From the NCBI GenBank assembly GCA_937128505.1, contig CAKZMM010000127.1, forward strand, positions 1 through 40,182: 40,182 nucleotides of DNA. The letters run 5' to 3'. Position 1 is the stretch's first letter; the number at the start of each line of letters is the position of its first letter. A program made the translations under genes and the position numbers. The notes beneath the pieces are model-generated. The model was given only the letters and a program-made list of their open reading frames with translations. It was not told where the DNA came from and did no database searches. This DNA is from an uncultured Thermogutta sp. GTDB taxonomy: Bacteria > Planctomycetota > Planctomycetia > Pirellulales > Thermoguttaceae. Shown here in pieces: positions 1 to 9,331 of this stretch.

Positions 1-142
1 GCACATTCCACGGAGGCGCGGATAACCAAACGGCCGCCAATCTATCCGCCAAAATATCGATCCATCCGCCAAAAATTTCAGGGGCATTATCGCAGTTCCG
101 TGCGCAAGCCGCCTAGGGCTGCTGATCGTGCCTTAAAAGACC

Positions 143-2146
143 CTATAGGGAAAGCATGAATTCCACAAGATCGTTAAGCTCCTCCTCCGTCAAGCTCTCC
201 ACAGCTCCCATGGTCGCGCCGTGTTTACCGATCTTAAAGACGTCTTTCATGTTTGTGTATCGGCCATCGTGCATATACGGGGCGGTTCGCCAGCATTCGA
301 TCAAACTGGGCGTGTCGAAGTCGTCCCGGCCGCTGTACTGCCCCCGGGATCCGACGTCGTGCATTTTCAAGTCCGTATATAGGGGCTCAGGATGGCACTT
401 ATAACAACCGATCCGCTCGCTAAAAAATAGTTCTTTGCCCCGCTGTGCCGACTCGCTTAATTGCCCATTCACCAGGTAGGGACTTGGTACCGGCTTCAAG
501 GCCTTCAGATACTCGTCCACTGCTATCATCTCTTGTTCCGGCCTTACCGCGAATTGAATGTGAATGAAACCCGATCGCACGGCAACTTCTGCCGTGGGAC
601 GCACTCCCGAGGCCATGCTCGGCGGAGTGGCATGGCTAAGAAGCATGCTTTTGGTGTTCTTCGGGGTGCCTAAGCCATCGTTCATCAGATCCCAGTTCAG
701 TCCATCTACCCGGGCATCCGGATGGCAACTCGCACAGCTTTGCCAGTGCTGAAAACAAAGCCAGGCATCGAAGAAATGCATTTCGCCCCGGCGTTGGATG
801 GTCAGTTCCGGCTTAGGCCCCAACGGAATGAGCGTGAGTTCCCGTGCCGGGTGAGCATCCAGATCCACCACGGCGAGCTTATCACTGAAATAAACCGCGA
901 TATAAACTTTTCGCCCGACGATCGCCATCCCTCGCGGCCCATTGGCTTCGGTGTAGTCGGCCCCCAGCCATCCCCAGGGACCCCGACCTTGCAGCCGAAT
1001 CCGTCGCCGCACGTCCACTAAAAACGCAAGGTCGTTCGGGATATCGGCCTGCACTGCTGACGAGTACAAGTTGCGATCATCGTATCGTCCCGCCGCTCGA
1101 GCTGCTTCGACATCGGCCGGGATACTTGCCAATTTTTCGTGCAACGCTTTCGCGTCGATCACGCTAAGCTCGTGTGTCCCCGCGTGGGTAACACAGATGA
1201 ATTGCCCATCCGGCGTGCAAGCAACTGCCCATGGATTGGCCGCGCCCAAATCCACCTCATCCAGCAGAACCGTATTCACCCATTTGCGGTTCGGTACATC
1301 GAGAATGCTCAGGGCGTTGGTATTCATCCAGCCGCGTTCGAGCTGGGTGGTGGGCATCTGATATCTCGAAAGTAAATGAACGGCGTAAGCGTATCGCCCA
1401 TCCGGCGAAACACACACGCCGTACATGCTCGTGCTTCCGTTCGGAAGCCGTATGTGTACCGTGCTCAAATCGGCGGTGTTGATCAATGTGACTGCCGCTG
1501 CTACATCGTAACTATCCGAGGGGTCTAAAGGCAGATGATTGGTGACAAGCACCGTCGATCCATCCGGCGTAATTGCCATGCCCATGGGCTCGCGAATGAC
1601 TGGCACCCGAGACACCGTTTGTCCGGTGGATAGATCGACTACCGATACATCATTATTAAACCGATTTCCCACAAAAAGTCGTTTGCCGTCGGGGCTAATG
1701 GCCATGCATCCCGGGGTGTGTCCCACGGCAATCTCCCCCGTGATCTGTCGACTTGCCACATCAATTATCTGCACACTTCCTGAACCAATACCGCAAGCGA
1801 CGTACATTTTTTTCCCGTCCGGACTCAGCACAAAACCGTTCGGGACATCGGGTAATTCGACCCGGGCAGTAATCTCACCGGTTTCCCTATTCATGAAGAC
1901 GACCTGCCGTGCGTCCTTGGCCAGGACAATGATGGAAGTCCCCTCCTTGCTGGCCAAGACATCCCAAGGCCCTACGTATTTTCCCAACTCGCTGCCGGGA
2001 GACTCATTAGCCATCCCAAAGTGCCCACTCCAATTAAAAATTAACAGGAGTAGGAAAAGCCCCAAAAGCCTTTTGAAGGTCGCGCCTGTACCAGCGTTCA
2101 AATGTTTCCCGATAACTCGCGGTTCTGAGCAATTGCCAGCAACCAT
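143..2146 (-). CDS. Secreted YVTN-type beta-propeller protein fused to a di-haem cytochrome c domain
   Basis: A 667-residue exported protein. The N-terminus has a long basic stretch and then a hydrophobic signal segment (about residues 26-40, LLGLFLLLLIFNW), so the mature protein should lie outside the cytoplasmic membrane. Residues about 55-440 carry repeats of the form SPDGKxxYVA, IDVASRQ and AISPDGKRLFVGN, typical of a YVTN/surface-layer seven-bladed propeller. The C-terminal third has two c-type haem motifs, CASCH (471-475) and CYKCH (581-585), and a later APYMHDGRY segment like the axial-Met region of cytochrome c peroxidase/MauG proteins. A redox or electron-transfer role is inferred; the substrate is unknown. 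The ATG at 2146 follows AGGAG with an 11-nt gap. The gene stands alone, with about 0.8 kb of non-coding DNA upstream. The domain assignment is firm, the function is not. Confidence 0.85.
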   Translation of the reverse strand: MVAGNCSEPRVIGKHLNAGTGATFKRLLGLFLLLLIFNWSGHFGMANESPGSELGKYVGPWDVLASKEGTSIIVLAKDARQVVFMNRETGEITARVELPDVPNGFVLSPDGKKMYVACGIGSGSVQIIDVASRQITGEIAVGHTPGCMAISPDGKRLFVGNRFNNDVSVVDLSTGQTVSRVPVIREPMGMAITPDGSTVLVTNHLPLDPSDSYDVAAAVTLINTADLSTVHIRLPNGSTSMYGVCVSPDGRYAYAVHLLSRYQMPTTQLERGWMNTNALSILDVPNRKWVNTVLLDEVDLGAANPWAVACTPDGQFICVTHAGTHELSVIDAKALHEKLASIPADVEAARAAGRYDDRNLYSSAVQADIPNDLAFLVDVRRRIRLQGRGPWGWLGADYTEANGPRGMAIVGRKVYIAVYFSDKLAVVDLDAHPARELTLIPLGPKPELTIQRRGEMHFFDAWLCFQHWQSCASCHPDARVDGLNWDLMNDGLGTPKNTKSMLLSHATPPSMASGVRPTAEVAVRSGFIHIQFAVRPEQEMIAVDEYLKALKPVPSPYLVNGQLSESAQRGKELFFSERIGCYKCHPEPLYTDLKMHDVGSRGQYSGRDDFDTPSLIECWRTAPYMHDGRYTNMKDVFKIGKHGATMGAVESLTEEELNDLVEFMLSL

Positions 2147-2968
2147 CGTGAAGTAACTCCTATCGACCCAGAGGTTTGCTTAGTTACATCCAACTGAGGC
2201 TCCCCACGAATTCCGTTTCCGAGAACCTTTCAGAGTTGTTCCCGTGAATGCCAAATTCACTCCGTGGTTGCAAAAGGTTCGCTCGCAAAACGCAACTATT
2301 GAGGCTACTATCCCGCGGGACCAACGGCCCTCCTATGCGTCTTTTCCGTCGTCTTTTTCCTTCGGAGAAATCTTGCCTCACCAAGCCGGAGAGCCCCTAC
2401 CCATTCATTTTCATTCTTCCACCTTCCGCGCTCATTCATCCGCTTTGAAATAGCCGCCTTGACGGTGCGTTTCATCCAGGGAGTCGCGGTTACGCACATT
2501 TTTCGCCGCCGATCTGAGTCACGCGGGGCGCTCTTGCGCGGATAAAAACCGCTCTCCTCGCGGCATCCCTGCGGGAAAGGAATCGGCTCCGTGCCTTCAT
2601 TTCTCGAGCACTATATTTAACTTTTACCTAAGGGATCACCTAACTTCAACCAATCTGAGCGGCGTTCAAAAAGGGTGTTTTTTCAAGAGGCTTTTACTAT
2701 TTTGCCCAAACCCAAGGAAAGAGAAGCTTGGTGTCCTTCACCCGAGTGTGTCATCTACCCCCAACTCTTGATATCCTTCCGCCACGCGATCCTGCCGAAT
2801 ACCTAGAGAATCTCAGCGGGCGGCCGGCTCACGAGCGCTTTTAAAAGCCATTTCAAAAGTCGTTTCGCCTGGGTGATAACTTTCGAAAGTGCGAAGCGGG
2901 GAGTACACTTTTCCCAGTTTTTCGCGACCTCGCATGCCTATCCGGAGATTTGCCGCTGCCAGATTTTT
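2147..2968. other. Non-coding stretch between two minus-strand genes
   Basis: About 820 bases with no ORF that looks coding. It holds a 10-bp palindrome TCCCGCGGGA at 2311-2320 and GC-rich, partly repetitive text around 2519-2580. It must contain the 3' end of the inositol phosphate synthase transcript and the promoter of the propeller-cytochrome gene, but I could not assign boxes. Confidence 0.5.
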
Positions 2969-4186
2969 TCAATTCTCCGCAGTTCTTAAGCGGCAAGTTG
3001 CAGCCCATGCTTCCAACATCTGAAACTGCTTATGAAAGTCGTGCTCCTCCACGCCGTAAGGGCTTTTGAAGAAACTGGCCAAAAAACCCAGAGGCCCCTT
3101 TTCGCCACATCGAACCGCCAAGTCGGTCCAGCGGGCCAAATCGAGCACTAGCGGAGCCGCGAGCACCGAATCGCATCCCTGCCAAATGAACTGCAAGATC
3201 ATTTTCGTGCCGAAAAACCCGGCGAAATGGATATGGTCCCAGGCCGTTTTCCAATCCCCGAGGCTCTCAATGTATTCGATCGAAACATGAGTCTGAGGTT
3301 TATACCCTAGCACTCCTTTAACAACGCGATCCTTGCTCGAGACCTTCGCCGCTTTGTTTCGGGGATCGTCCAACACTTTGCCGTCCAGATTCCCGAAGAT
3401 ATTGTGCCCCACCCAACTGAGCACTTGAAGATTCCGTTGAGCAAAAAGCGGTGCCAAAACGCTTTTGAGAAGGGTTTCCCCGGTCTTGCCGTCGCAACCC
3501 ATATATGCGGTGCCGCAAGACTCGGCCAATTGCTGCACCGCCGAAAGTGCGGGCCCAATGGAGGGAGTGAAATTGAGATACGCACATCCAGCGCGGATCG
3601 CTGCAATCGCATACAGGGTGCTTGCGGGTACGGGGCTCGGCTGCCGCTGTTTAAGACGACTTTCCAATGCGTTCCAATCTGGCGGAATAAGATGCGGATC
3701 CACCGGCGGCTCCGTGGAGGCCACATTAATAACGATGGTCCTCTCAATGTCACTTTCGGCCGAAAATGTCTGCAAATCGGACTCAATCCGCTCGATGGCA
3801 TCCCAAGGGTATTCTTCCCGGGGTACCTGATGACTTGCCAGGGATTCGATCGTTGGCCCCACTCCAATCAGCGTTCCCCAACGAATTCGCTCTTCGGCTT
3901 TTTCGAGGTCTTCGCGGCAAAGCTCAACCAGCTCAGTAGGAAAGGCTCCCGTTTGCCGTGCGAATTGCTGTAATCCATCAGCGAGGCGAGTATCGCGCAC
4001 TTCGTGCCCGCCCACGACAAACTGCGCCCAATCGGCGAAATCGAGCCCCACGAATTGGGGCAAACTGCTCACCAATCCCCAATTGGGGACAGCCCTTCTT
4101 TTTAGGGCGGCCAGTCCGAGAATAGCCGTGCCCCCCACACCGCCGCGAGCACCCACCAACCATAGTCCGATTTTTCCCGATGGCAT
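2969..4186 (-). CDS. ino1: Inositol-3-phosphate synthase (myo-inositol-1-phosphate synthase)
   Basis: Converts D-glucose 6-phosphate to 1D-myo-inositol 3-phosphate in an NAD-dependent oxidation, aldol cyclisation and reduction, the first step of inositol synthesis, in the cytoplasm. The N-terminus has the Rossmann motif GLWLVGARGGVGG. The family's conserved blocks follow: YLNFTPSIGPA, GCDGKTGETLLKSVLAP, GHNIFGNLDGKVL, KDRVVKGVLGY, and WDHIHFAGFFGTKM, which is close to the catalytic-domain signature. From ATG 4186 it is 405 residues, a normal length for the shorter prokaryotic type and well below the roughly 530 of eukaryotic enzymes. An upstream TTG at 4216 is in frame, but the Rossmann strand begins directly after the ATG, so I prefer the ATG. 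The gene is divergent from the aminotransferase. Inositol in a planctomycete could feed inositol lipids or compatible solutes; that is inference. Confidence 0.88.
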   Translation of the reverse strand: MPSGKIGLWLVGARGGVGGTAILGLAALKRRAVPNWGLVSSLPQFVGLDFADWAQFVVGGHEVRDTRLADGLQQFARQTGAFPTELVELCREDLEKAEERIRWGTLIGVGPTIESLASHQVPREEYPWDAIERIESDLQTFSAESDIERTIVINVASTEPPVDPHLIPPDWNALESRLKQRQPSPVPASTLYAIAAIRAGCAYLNFTPSIGPALSAVQQLAESCGTAYMGCDGKTGETLLKSVLAPLFAQRNLQVLSWVGHNIFGNLDGKVLDDPRNKAAKVSSKDRVVKGVLGYKPQTHVSIEYIESLGDWKTAWDHIHFAGFFGTKMILQFIWQGCDSVLAAPLVLDLARWTDLAVRCGEKGPLGFLASFFKSPYGVEEHDFHKQFQMLEAWAATCRLRTAEN

Positions 4187-4670
4187 TGGCTCATTCTTCA
4201 ACGTTTGCTGTCTCAAGCCTGAAAACCGCTTCTTTCCAAAAGATAATCTGCTTGCACAGGTTCAGAATCCCATGCAAGATGTTTAAATAACCTGTGCCTG
4301 GGATGCACTCCCTTGGCCTCCGGGGAATGACGATTTTTTCAAATACGCCCAAAAGATTACACGCTACAACACTTCAAATTGGGGCCGGCAAGTTGCGCGC
4401 ATCTTGTCAAAAAAATCGGCTGATTTTACACTTAAGGACCTGTCAGAGTAATTTGCCGCCAAGAAAGTATGCGGCTGTTGGACATTTGGCTCCCGGTGGG
4501 CGCGAGAATTTTTCGTAATCGCGGCAATTCAGTGTCAGTATTTGCAATCTCATTTGAGAGTGATTTTGATCAACACAAAAAGCGCGGTCAACTGAAGCAA
4601 CTTTCCGCTCGCAAAATGTTGTAAGTCGTATCACTTCTGGGGTAACCTTAGAGCCGTTCTGGAGTTGATT
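4187..4670. promoter_or_regulatory. Divergent intergenic region between ino1 and the aminotransferase
   Basis: About 480 bases that must hold the promoters of both divergently transcribed genes. I see no clear operator palindrome or sigma-70 pair that I would defend. The only decisive element is GGAG at 4661-4664, placed six bases before the ATG at 4671. Confidence 0.4.
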
Positions 4671-5870
4671 ATGGCGATGAATGTCTCTCGGCTTGTGCAG
4701 GCGCTCGAGCCCTCCGCAACTTTGGCGATGTCGGCCAAGGCCAAGCAATTAAAAGCAGCCGGCAAGAAGATTCTGGATCTTAGCGTAGGAGAGCCCGATT
4801 TCCCTACGCCGTGGCATATTTGCGAGGCCGCTATCGCGGCTATGAAGGCCGGGCATACCCATTACACAATCGCCAGCGGTATCCCCGAACTGAAAAAAGC
4901 GGTAGCGGACCAATACCGTTCTCGGTATGGGCTAGAGTATGCTCCTTCTCAGGTCGTGATCGCCAATGGAGCAAAACATGCTCTGCATAACGCCTGCACA
5001 TCCCTGCTGAATCCTGAGGACGAAGTGATCATTCCCGCCCCTTACTGGGTTAGCTACTCGGAGCTGGTCAAGCTCACTGGGGCTAGACCCGTGATCGTTC
5101 CCACCGAAGAAGCTCACGGATTCAAACTTACTCCGGAGCAATTTTGTCGGGCTATCACCCCGCGAACCCGGGCCCTATTGCTTTGCAGTCCCTCGAATCC
5201 TACTGGCACCATGTATAGCCCGGAGGAGCTGGGCCAGTTGGCTGACATCGTTTTAGAGCACAATCTGTTTGTAATTTCCGACGAGATTTACGACCAACTT
5301 GTTTACGACGGCTTACCTTTTGCCAGCTTTCCCACGCTACGATCGGGGCTTCAGGAACGGACGATCGTAGTCAACGGAGTAAGCAAGACCTACGCCATGA
5401 CCGGGTGGCGAATTGGCTGGACCTTATCCCCCGAAAACCTCGCCACGGCCATGGGCGACCTCCAAAGCCAGGAAACATCAAACCCATGCAGCATCAGCCA
5501 ATACGCAGCGTTGACGGCGATTACCGGCCCACAAGAGTGCGTGGCGGAGATGCGGGAGCAGTTCGCCCGGCGTCGAAAGTTCGTCCGGGAACGATTGTCT
5601 AAGATACCTCAAATCAGCTTCCCGGAAATGCAAGGAGCCTTCTACGCTTTCGTCAACATCTCTCAATATCTCGGGCGGAATTATGGGCAAGTGCTCATCA
5701 AGGATTCGGCCCAGTGGTGTTTGGAGCTTCTGGCTCAGGAAGGCGTAGCGACGGTGATGGGTTCGGCCTTCGGTGCCGAGGGCTATGTGCGGCTGTCATT
5801 CGCCACGGACTTGGCGACCCTTGAGGAGGCCTTGGATCGAATCGAACGTTTTCTGGGATCGGCTGCTTAG
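4671..5870 (+). CDS. Class I PLP-dependent aminotransferase (aspartate aminotransferase-like)
   Basis: Fold-type I aminotransferase of 399 residues, the usual length. It has the N-terminal LSVGEPDFPTPWHI segment seen in aspartate aminotransferases of subgroup Ib/Ig and the cofactor loop NGAKHAL. It also has the SNPTGT motif, the ISDEIYDQLVYDG motif with the PLP-binding Asp and Tyr, and SKTYAMTGWRIGW with the Schiff-base lysine at about residue 239. The likely reaction is aspartate + 2-oxoglutarate to oxaloacetate + glutamate. Other substrates (alanine, aromatic, prephenate) cannot be excluded from sequence. GGAG at 4661-4664 is correctly spaced for ATG 4671, so the in-frame TTG at 4665 is not the start. 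It stands alone; the neighbour downstream is on the other strand. Confidence 0.9.
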   Translation: MAMNVSRLVQALEPSATLAMSAKAKQLKAAGKKILDLSVGEPDFPTPWHICEAAIAAMKAGHTHYTIASGIPELKKAVADQYRSRYGLEYAPSQVVIANGAKHALHNACTSLLNPEDEVIIPAPYWVSYSELVKLTGARPVIVPTEEAHGFKLTPEQFCRAITPRTRALLLCSPSNPTGTMYSPEELGQLADIVLEHNLFVISDEIYDQLVYDGLPFASFPTLRSGLQERTIVVNGVSKTYAMTGWRIGWTLSPENLATAMGDLQSQETSNPCSISQYAALTAITGPQECVAEMREQFARRRKFVRERLSKIPQISFPEMQGAFYAFVNISQYLGRNYGQVLIKDSAQWCLELLAQEGVATVMGSAFGAEGYVRLSFATDLATLEEALDRIERFLGSAA

Positions 5871-5945
5871 TACTCGGGTTAGTATTCGGGTGATCCAAGC
5901 GGCGGGGTCTTTTCGAGCCGGAGCTGCGGCCCGGTAACATCCCCA

Positions 5946-6302
5946 TTACTCGGAACTAACCACCACTTCGTCGGTAGGATCGAATTTCGGCACGACGATA
6001 TTGAGAATGGTCATCGAGCCAACGGCACGGTGAATAACACCCGGCGGTATCAAGATCACTAAACCGGGGCGAAGTTCCACCCGTTGACCGTCGAGCTCCA
6101 AATAGCTGCCTTCTTGACATTCGATTACGAAGTAGGTCTCGGTGAGCCGCCGGTGGTAGTGCGCTTGGGCGGCCCCTTGAATCCGCGTGCGATGTACGCT
6201 CAAGGGGGCCTCGGGCAAATCGACGAACGCTCGTCGGGCCTCACCGCATGGACAGGTAACGGGTTTCAACCGGTCAAAATCTACGGCTAAAAAGCGTCCC
6301 AT
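5946..6302 (-). CDS. Small single-domain cupin protein
   Basis: A 118-residue protein with one cupin (cupin_2) barrel. Motif 1 is seen as AHYHRRLTETYFVIECQEG, supplying His, His and Glu metal ligands, and motif 2 as PPGVIHRAV with the last His. A metal-binding fold is therefore likely; the substrate is unknown. Small cupins of this kind include isomerases, dioxygenases and sugar-binding regulators, and the sequence does not separate these. It faces the aminotransferase tail-to-tail with a 75-bp gap. No Shine-Dalgarno is visible before ATG 6302. Confidence 0.75.
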   Translation of the reverse strand: MGRFLAVDFDRLKPVTCPCGEARRAFVDLPEAPLSVHRTRIQGAAQAHYHRRLTETYFVIECQEGSYLELDGQRVELRPGLVILIPPGVIHRAVGSMTILNIVVPKFDPTDEVVVSSE

Positions 6303-6402
6303 GGGAAAGGAGTCTCTTTTTTCTCAATTGTCCCTTGAAACAAAAGTATTGGTCGCAGGAATTGTTGCAGGTTTTGCAGAGATAATCCTCAATTGATGCG
6401 GT

Positions 6403-6430
6403 ACGCCTATAGGATTACGCCTATAGGATT
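6403..6430. repeat. Perfect 14-bp tandem duplication
   Basis: The unit ACGCCTATAGGATT occurs at 6403-6416 and immediately again at 6417-6430 without a mismatch. It is non-coding, 100-130 bp upstream of the cupin gene start. Confidence 0.9.
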
Positions 6431-6841
6431 AGGGAAAAATCATTCACGGATCTAGACCCGCCCGGCAAATTGTCTCTCGCAGCCCTCCCCGCAAATTCTT
6501 CCTATTGGCCTTCCCCGCAAAAGCCGCCCCTCATTAATGCTTACCTAACTTGTGCGATTCTTCATCTTGTGTTTTAGCCAGCAAGTGAGATTCTCCCCAT
6601 CATGAGGCCCCCAAAGTGTACCGGTGGAATGCAGTGTGAGAAATCTAAAAACCCCCCACTATTAGGGTACCGGATCATACTCATTCGGGAATTCACAAGC
6701 AACTTTTCTTCCTTTTGCCCACCTTACCAGATTTCACGCGATATTCCGCATATTCTGCCAAGTTTTGCGGTTTAGGACGGCAGTTTTTGCAATTAGGCAA
6801 GTGTAAAAAACGTGCAGATTCAAGCGCCTGAGCTCGTTGCG

Positions 6842-6944
6842 GACCCCGTTAATTGGTACGCCTAATCGGCACTCGCTTTAAAGGATGTCTTACAGGAGAG
6901 GCACGAAGTCCCTTTCCGGCCGCTGACCCCATCAATTGGTACGC
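6842..6944. repeat. Imperfect 20-bp direct repeat, 83 bp apart
   Basis: GACCCC(G/A)T(T/C)AATTGGTACGC appears at 6842-6861 and 6925-6944 with 18 of 20 matches. The core AATTGGTACGC is shared exactly. A related GCGGTACGCC lies at 6399. It could be a binding site pair or a degraded repeat. Confidence 0.55.
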
Positions 6945-7345
6945 AATTTGCTCAAGAGCTTCTTCCTCTGAAGTGCTTAAATGGGTCATGGAGGGCGCAT
7001 TGCCCAACCCATCGAGAGAATAACGAAACGATCAGCAGAAAGCGGTACAAAACCATCGGAGCCGAGAGGGAAGTTCCGCAAGGTCGCGGAGCGGAACGGC
7101 AACTTGATCCTGATATCACGGCGAAAAACACTTTCCACGGAATCATTACGATTTAAAAGATCTTTCTGGCTCTCATCGTTGCGAAAAAGATCGTCGGGCT
7201 AAGCTCCTTTTTCGGATCCGTCATCACAGGTTTTGGTCGTAGGGGTTTGACGAGGCATGCCTTTCCCGGAAAAAATCGGCTAATACCCGGTTTCGTTGGT
7301 GGGTCGCGTTATCCTGGTGCATTGGGCAAATTGGGGTTATAAGCG

Positions 7346-8209
7346 TTGAGCTGCACGAATCAAACGGAGGAAACACAGATTCTGAGCACTCAGACAACCG
7401 TACAGGAAACGTCTCGTCCGATCTCGGGGGATCACTCACCTATTGGTTCCGCCCAGAAGGCCGCTGTTGAGGTTCGTCAACTCGTGAAGCATTTTCCCGA
7501 CGCTCGTCATGGGGTGCGGGTGGCGGTTGCGGGAATTAGCTTCTCGGCGTCTTTCGGCGAGATTTTCGGTCTTTTGGGGCCGAATGGGGCAGGCAAAACG
7601 ACCACCTTGCGGATCCTGAGCACGGTGCTCAAACCCACCGCCGGCTCTGCCCGGATCATAGGCTACGATGTGCTGGCCCAGCCCGAAGAAGTTCGCCGAC
7701 GAATCGGCTTTGTTTCCATCAGCACCGCGGTGTACGATCGAATGACCGCCTGGGAAATGGTGGAGCATTTCGGCCTTCTTTACGGCATCCCCAAGCACGA
7801 ACTCCACCGCCGGATGGTGGAGCTTTTTGACCGGCTGAGAATGAACGATTTTCGCGACCTCCTCGGTGGGAAGATGTCTTCTGGGATGCGTCAGAAGGTC
7901 TCCATTGCGCGTGCCCTGGTCCATGATCCGCCGGTGCTCATTTTTGACGAACCCACGACCGGACTAGATGTGTTGGCAGCCCGAGCTGTGCTGGAACTCA
8001 TCGCGGGTCTCCGCTCACAGGGTAAATGCATCCTGTTTTCTACGCATATTATGCGGGAGGCCGAGAAACTTTGCGATCGTTTGGTGATTATCCACCGCGG
8101 TCGCATCCTAGCAGAGGGAACTCGAAGCGAACTCGCCCGAGAACACGCTCAGGACGATCTCGAAGAGTTATTCTTCGACCTAATCACTCGCGATGAGTCG
8201 AACCGCTGA
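7346..8209 (+). CDS. ABC transporter ATP-binding protein, NatA-type
   Basis: ATPase subunit of an ABC-2 type exporter. Walker [11 protein letters not shown] (Lys about residue 84), the signature [14 protein letters not shown], Walker [13 protein letters not shown] and the H-loop STHIM are all intact. The C-terminal [21 protein letters not shown] is typical of NatA/drug-resistance ATPases. The start is unclear. The given start is a TTG without a ribosome site, while GGAGG at 7366-7370 is followed at proper spacing only by ATT (7379) and CTG (7382), both in frame. The first downstream GTG (7484) would cut into the domain. No permease gene follows, so the membrane partner must be elsewhere. The product acts at the cytoplasmic face of the membrane; the substrate is unknown. 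Confidence 0.88.
   Translation: MSCTNQTEETQILSTQTTVQETSRPISGDHSPIGSAQKAAVEVRQLVKHFPDARHGVRVAVAGISFSASFGEIFGLLGPNGAGKTTTLRILSTVLKPTAGSARIIGYDVLAQPEEVRRRIGFVSISTAVYDRMTAWEMVEHFGLLYGIPKHELHRRMVELFDRLRMNDFRDLLGGKMSSGMRQKVSIARALVHDPPVLIFDEPTTGLDVLAARAVLELIAGLRSQGKCILFSTHIMREAEKLCDRLVIIHRGRILAEGTRSELAREHAQDDLEELFFDLITRDESNR
7366..7370 (+). promoter_or_regulatory. Strong Shine-Dalgarno pointing at a non-canonical start
   Basis: GGAGG sits eight bases before an in-frame ATT (7379) and eleven before CTG (7382) of the ABC ATPase gene. No ATG, GTG or TTG lies at usable spacing. It suggests initiation at ATT, as known for infC, or at CTG. Confidence 0.45.
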
Positions 8210-8526
8210 AAAACTTTTGCGCTTCGATCCGCTTCAGACCGCTCCGAACGCCGGAGATTCCTGAAAAACGCTCCCGAAAATTCCGAAAAACGATAAAGCT
8301 GCACGGATTCGTGCCGCGCTTTTGTCTTTGGTGCCGCTGTCTGCCTCTTCCCTCTGCCTCTTCCCGCGGATATCCATCTGCCACCGCACCGCCTGCAAGC
8401 CATTTAAATTTCTTCCGATCGCGCCGAGGAACTGTGCCGGCACTCGGCAAAGCTTTGGATCGCGTCGCAATAGCCCCGAAATGCCCGTTGAGTTTTATCT
8501 TTTTTGCGGCGGCATGCTTAATGCTT

Positions 8527-8564
8527 ACAGCCTTGTCAAATTTCTACAGCCTTGCCAAATTTCT
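8527..8564. repeat. 19-bp tandem duplication, one mismatch
   Basis: ACAGCCTTG(T/C)CAAATTTCT at 8527-8545 is followed directly by a second copy at 8546-8564, 18 of 19 identical. Confidence 0.85.
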
Positions 8565-8713
8565 TCGAGAGGAATATTGGAGGGCTAAGATTTTACGGGC
8601 CCGCCCAAGGCAATCTTGAACCGAACCCAAAAGCGTTGGGATTCCCGCCTGCATCCTGAGGGGCAAGCGGCCGAAATCTTCCGTGGTCTAAACAGCCGGA
8701 CCGCCTGGCCGAA

Positions 8714-8748
8714 TCTACTTTGTAAAGCTTTGTAAAGTAGACTTTTTT
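8714..8748 (+). terminator. Possible rho-independent terminator
   Basis: TCTACTTT (8714-8721) pairs with AAAGTAGA (8734-8741) around a 12-nt loop, followed by CTTTTTT (8742-8748). The stem is AT-rich and 500 bp downstream of the ABC gene, so strength is doubtful. The loop also forms a TTTGTAAAG direct duplication. Confidence 0.35.
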
Positions 8749-9331
8749 GAAGGACCTCCGTGGTTAAGCACTCCGGCGAAGGTTACTTACGGAGTTGGCA
8801 CGTGGGTTTGCCCCGCAAATTCAATTTCATCGGCGCCGAAGGACTTTCCGAGTTATTAGGAAGGTTTTGTAAACCACCGGTGTTACCGCTTTGTCGCCAA
8901 GAAGCAACTGTATGGTCGTCAATAATCAACCTGGGGTCTTAGGGCTTTGTGCTGTAATAGACAGGGGGCTTGAAGGTTTCGTGCGTCCGGTATCGGCTGA
9001 AGGAGCAGTTCCATTCCGAGAGTATTGGCGAACAACAGAATCAGCAAAACACCCAATTAACAACCGGCAGACTCAGCAAACTGTTGAGAAAACCAGAAGA
9101 GTAAAGAGGTAGAAACTAACCGCGCTTTAGATCTGGAATTTACCGGTTCAACGGGCGTTCAAGACGCAGAAACGAGCGAACACTGGCCGGATGAACGCAG
9201 AATTTGTTTGTTCGGAAAAGCAAACTCGCTGTTAGTTCGAAAAAGCAAGCCTGAGTGATATTTGCCCCGACGCAACCGCAATAAGCAAGTTCTCCATTGC
9301 AACATAGGACTTGCCGCAAGGGATAGGCAAC

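Larger units (their letters stand above)
6303..7345. other. Long non-coding stretch with short repeats
   Basis: About 1 kb without a believable gene. It contains a perfect 14-bp tandem duplication (6403-6430), an imperfect 20-bp direct repeat (6842-6861 and 6925-6944), and two copies of a TCCCCGCAAA-like word near 6486 and 6512. Nothing else is recognisable. Confidence 0.5.
8210..9331. other. 1.1-kb gap after the ABC ATPase where a permease would be expected
   Basis: No ORF here shows a run of membrane helices or any family signature. The longest plus-strand ORF (8311-8619) has only one weak hydrophobic patch. It contains the 19-bp tandem repeat at 8527 and the hairpin at 8714. Otherwise I see nothing. 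Confidence 0.5.

Noticed and set aside
1539-2156. A 205-residue plus-strand ORF
   Set aside because: Antisense to the propeller-cytochrome gene, whose motifs are unmistakable; the plus-strand translation has no family features.
6485-6521. Two TCCCCGCAAA words as CRISPR-like repeats
   Set aside because: They are only 26 bp apart and have no hairpin arm; likely a short chance or slippage repeat.
8311-8619. A 102-residue plus-strand ORF after the ABC ATPase, considered as a permease remnant
   Set aside because: Only one weak hydrophobic stretch, no ribosome site, and a tandem duplication lies inside it.
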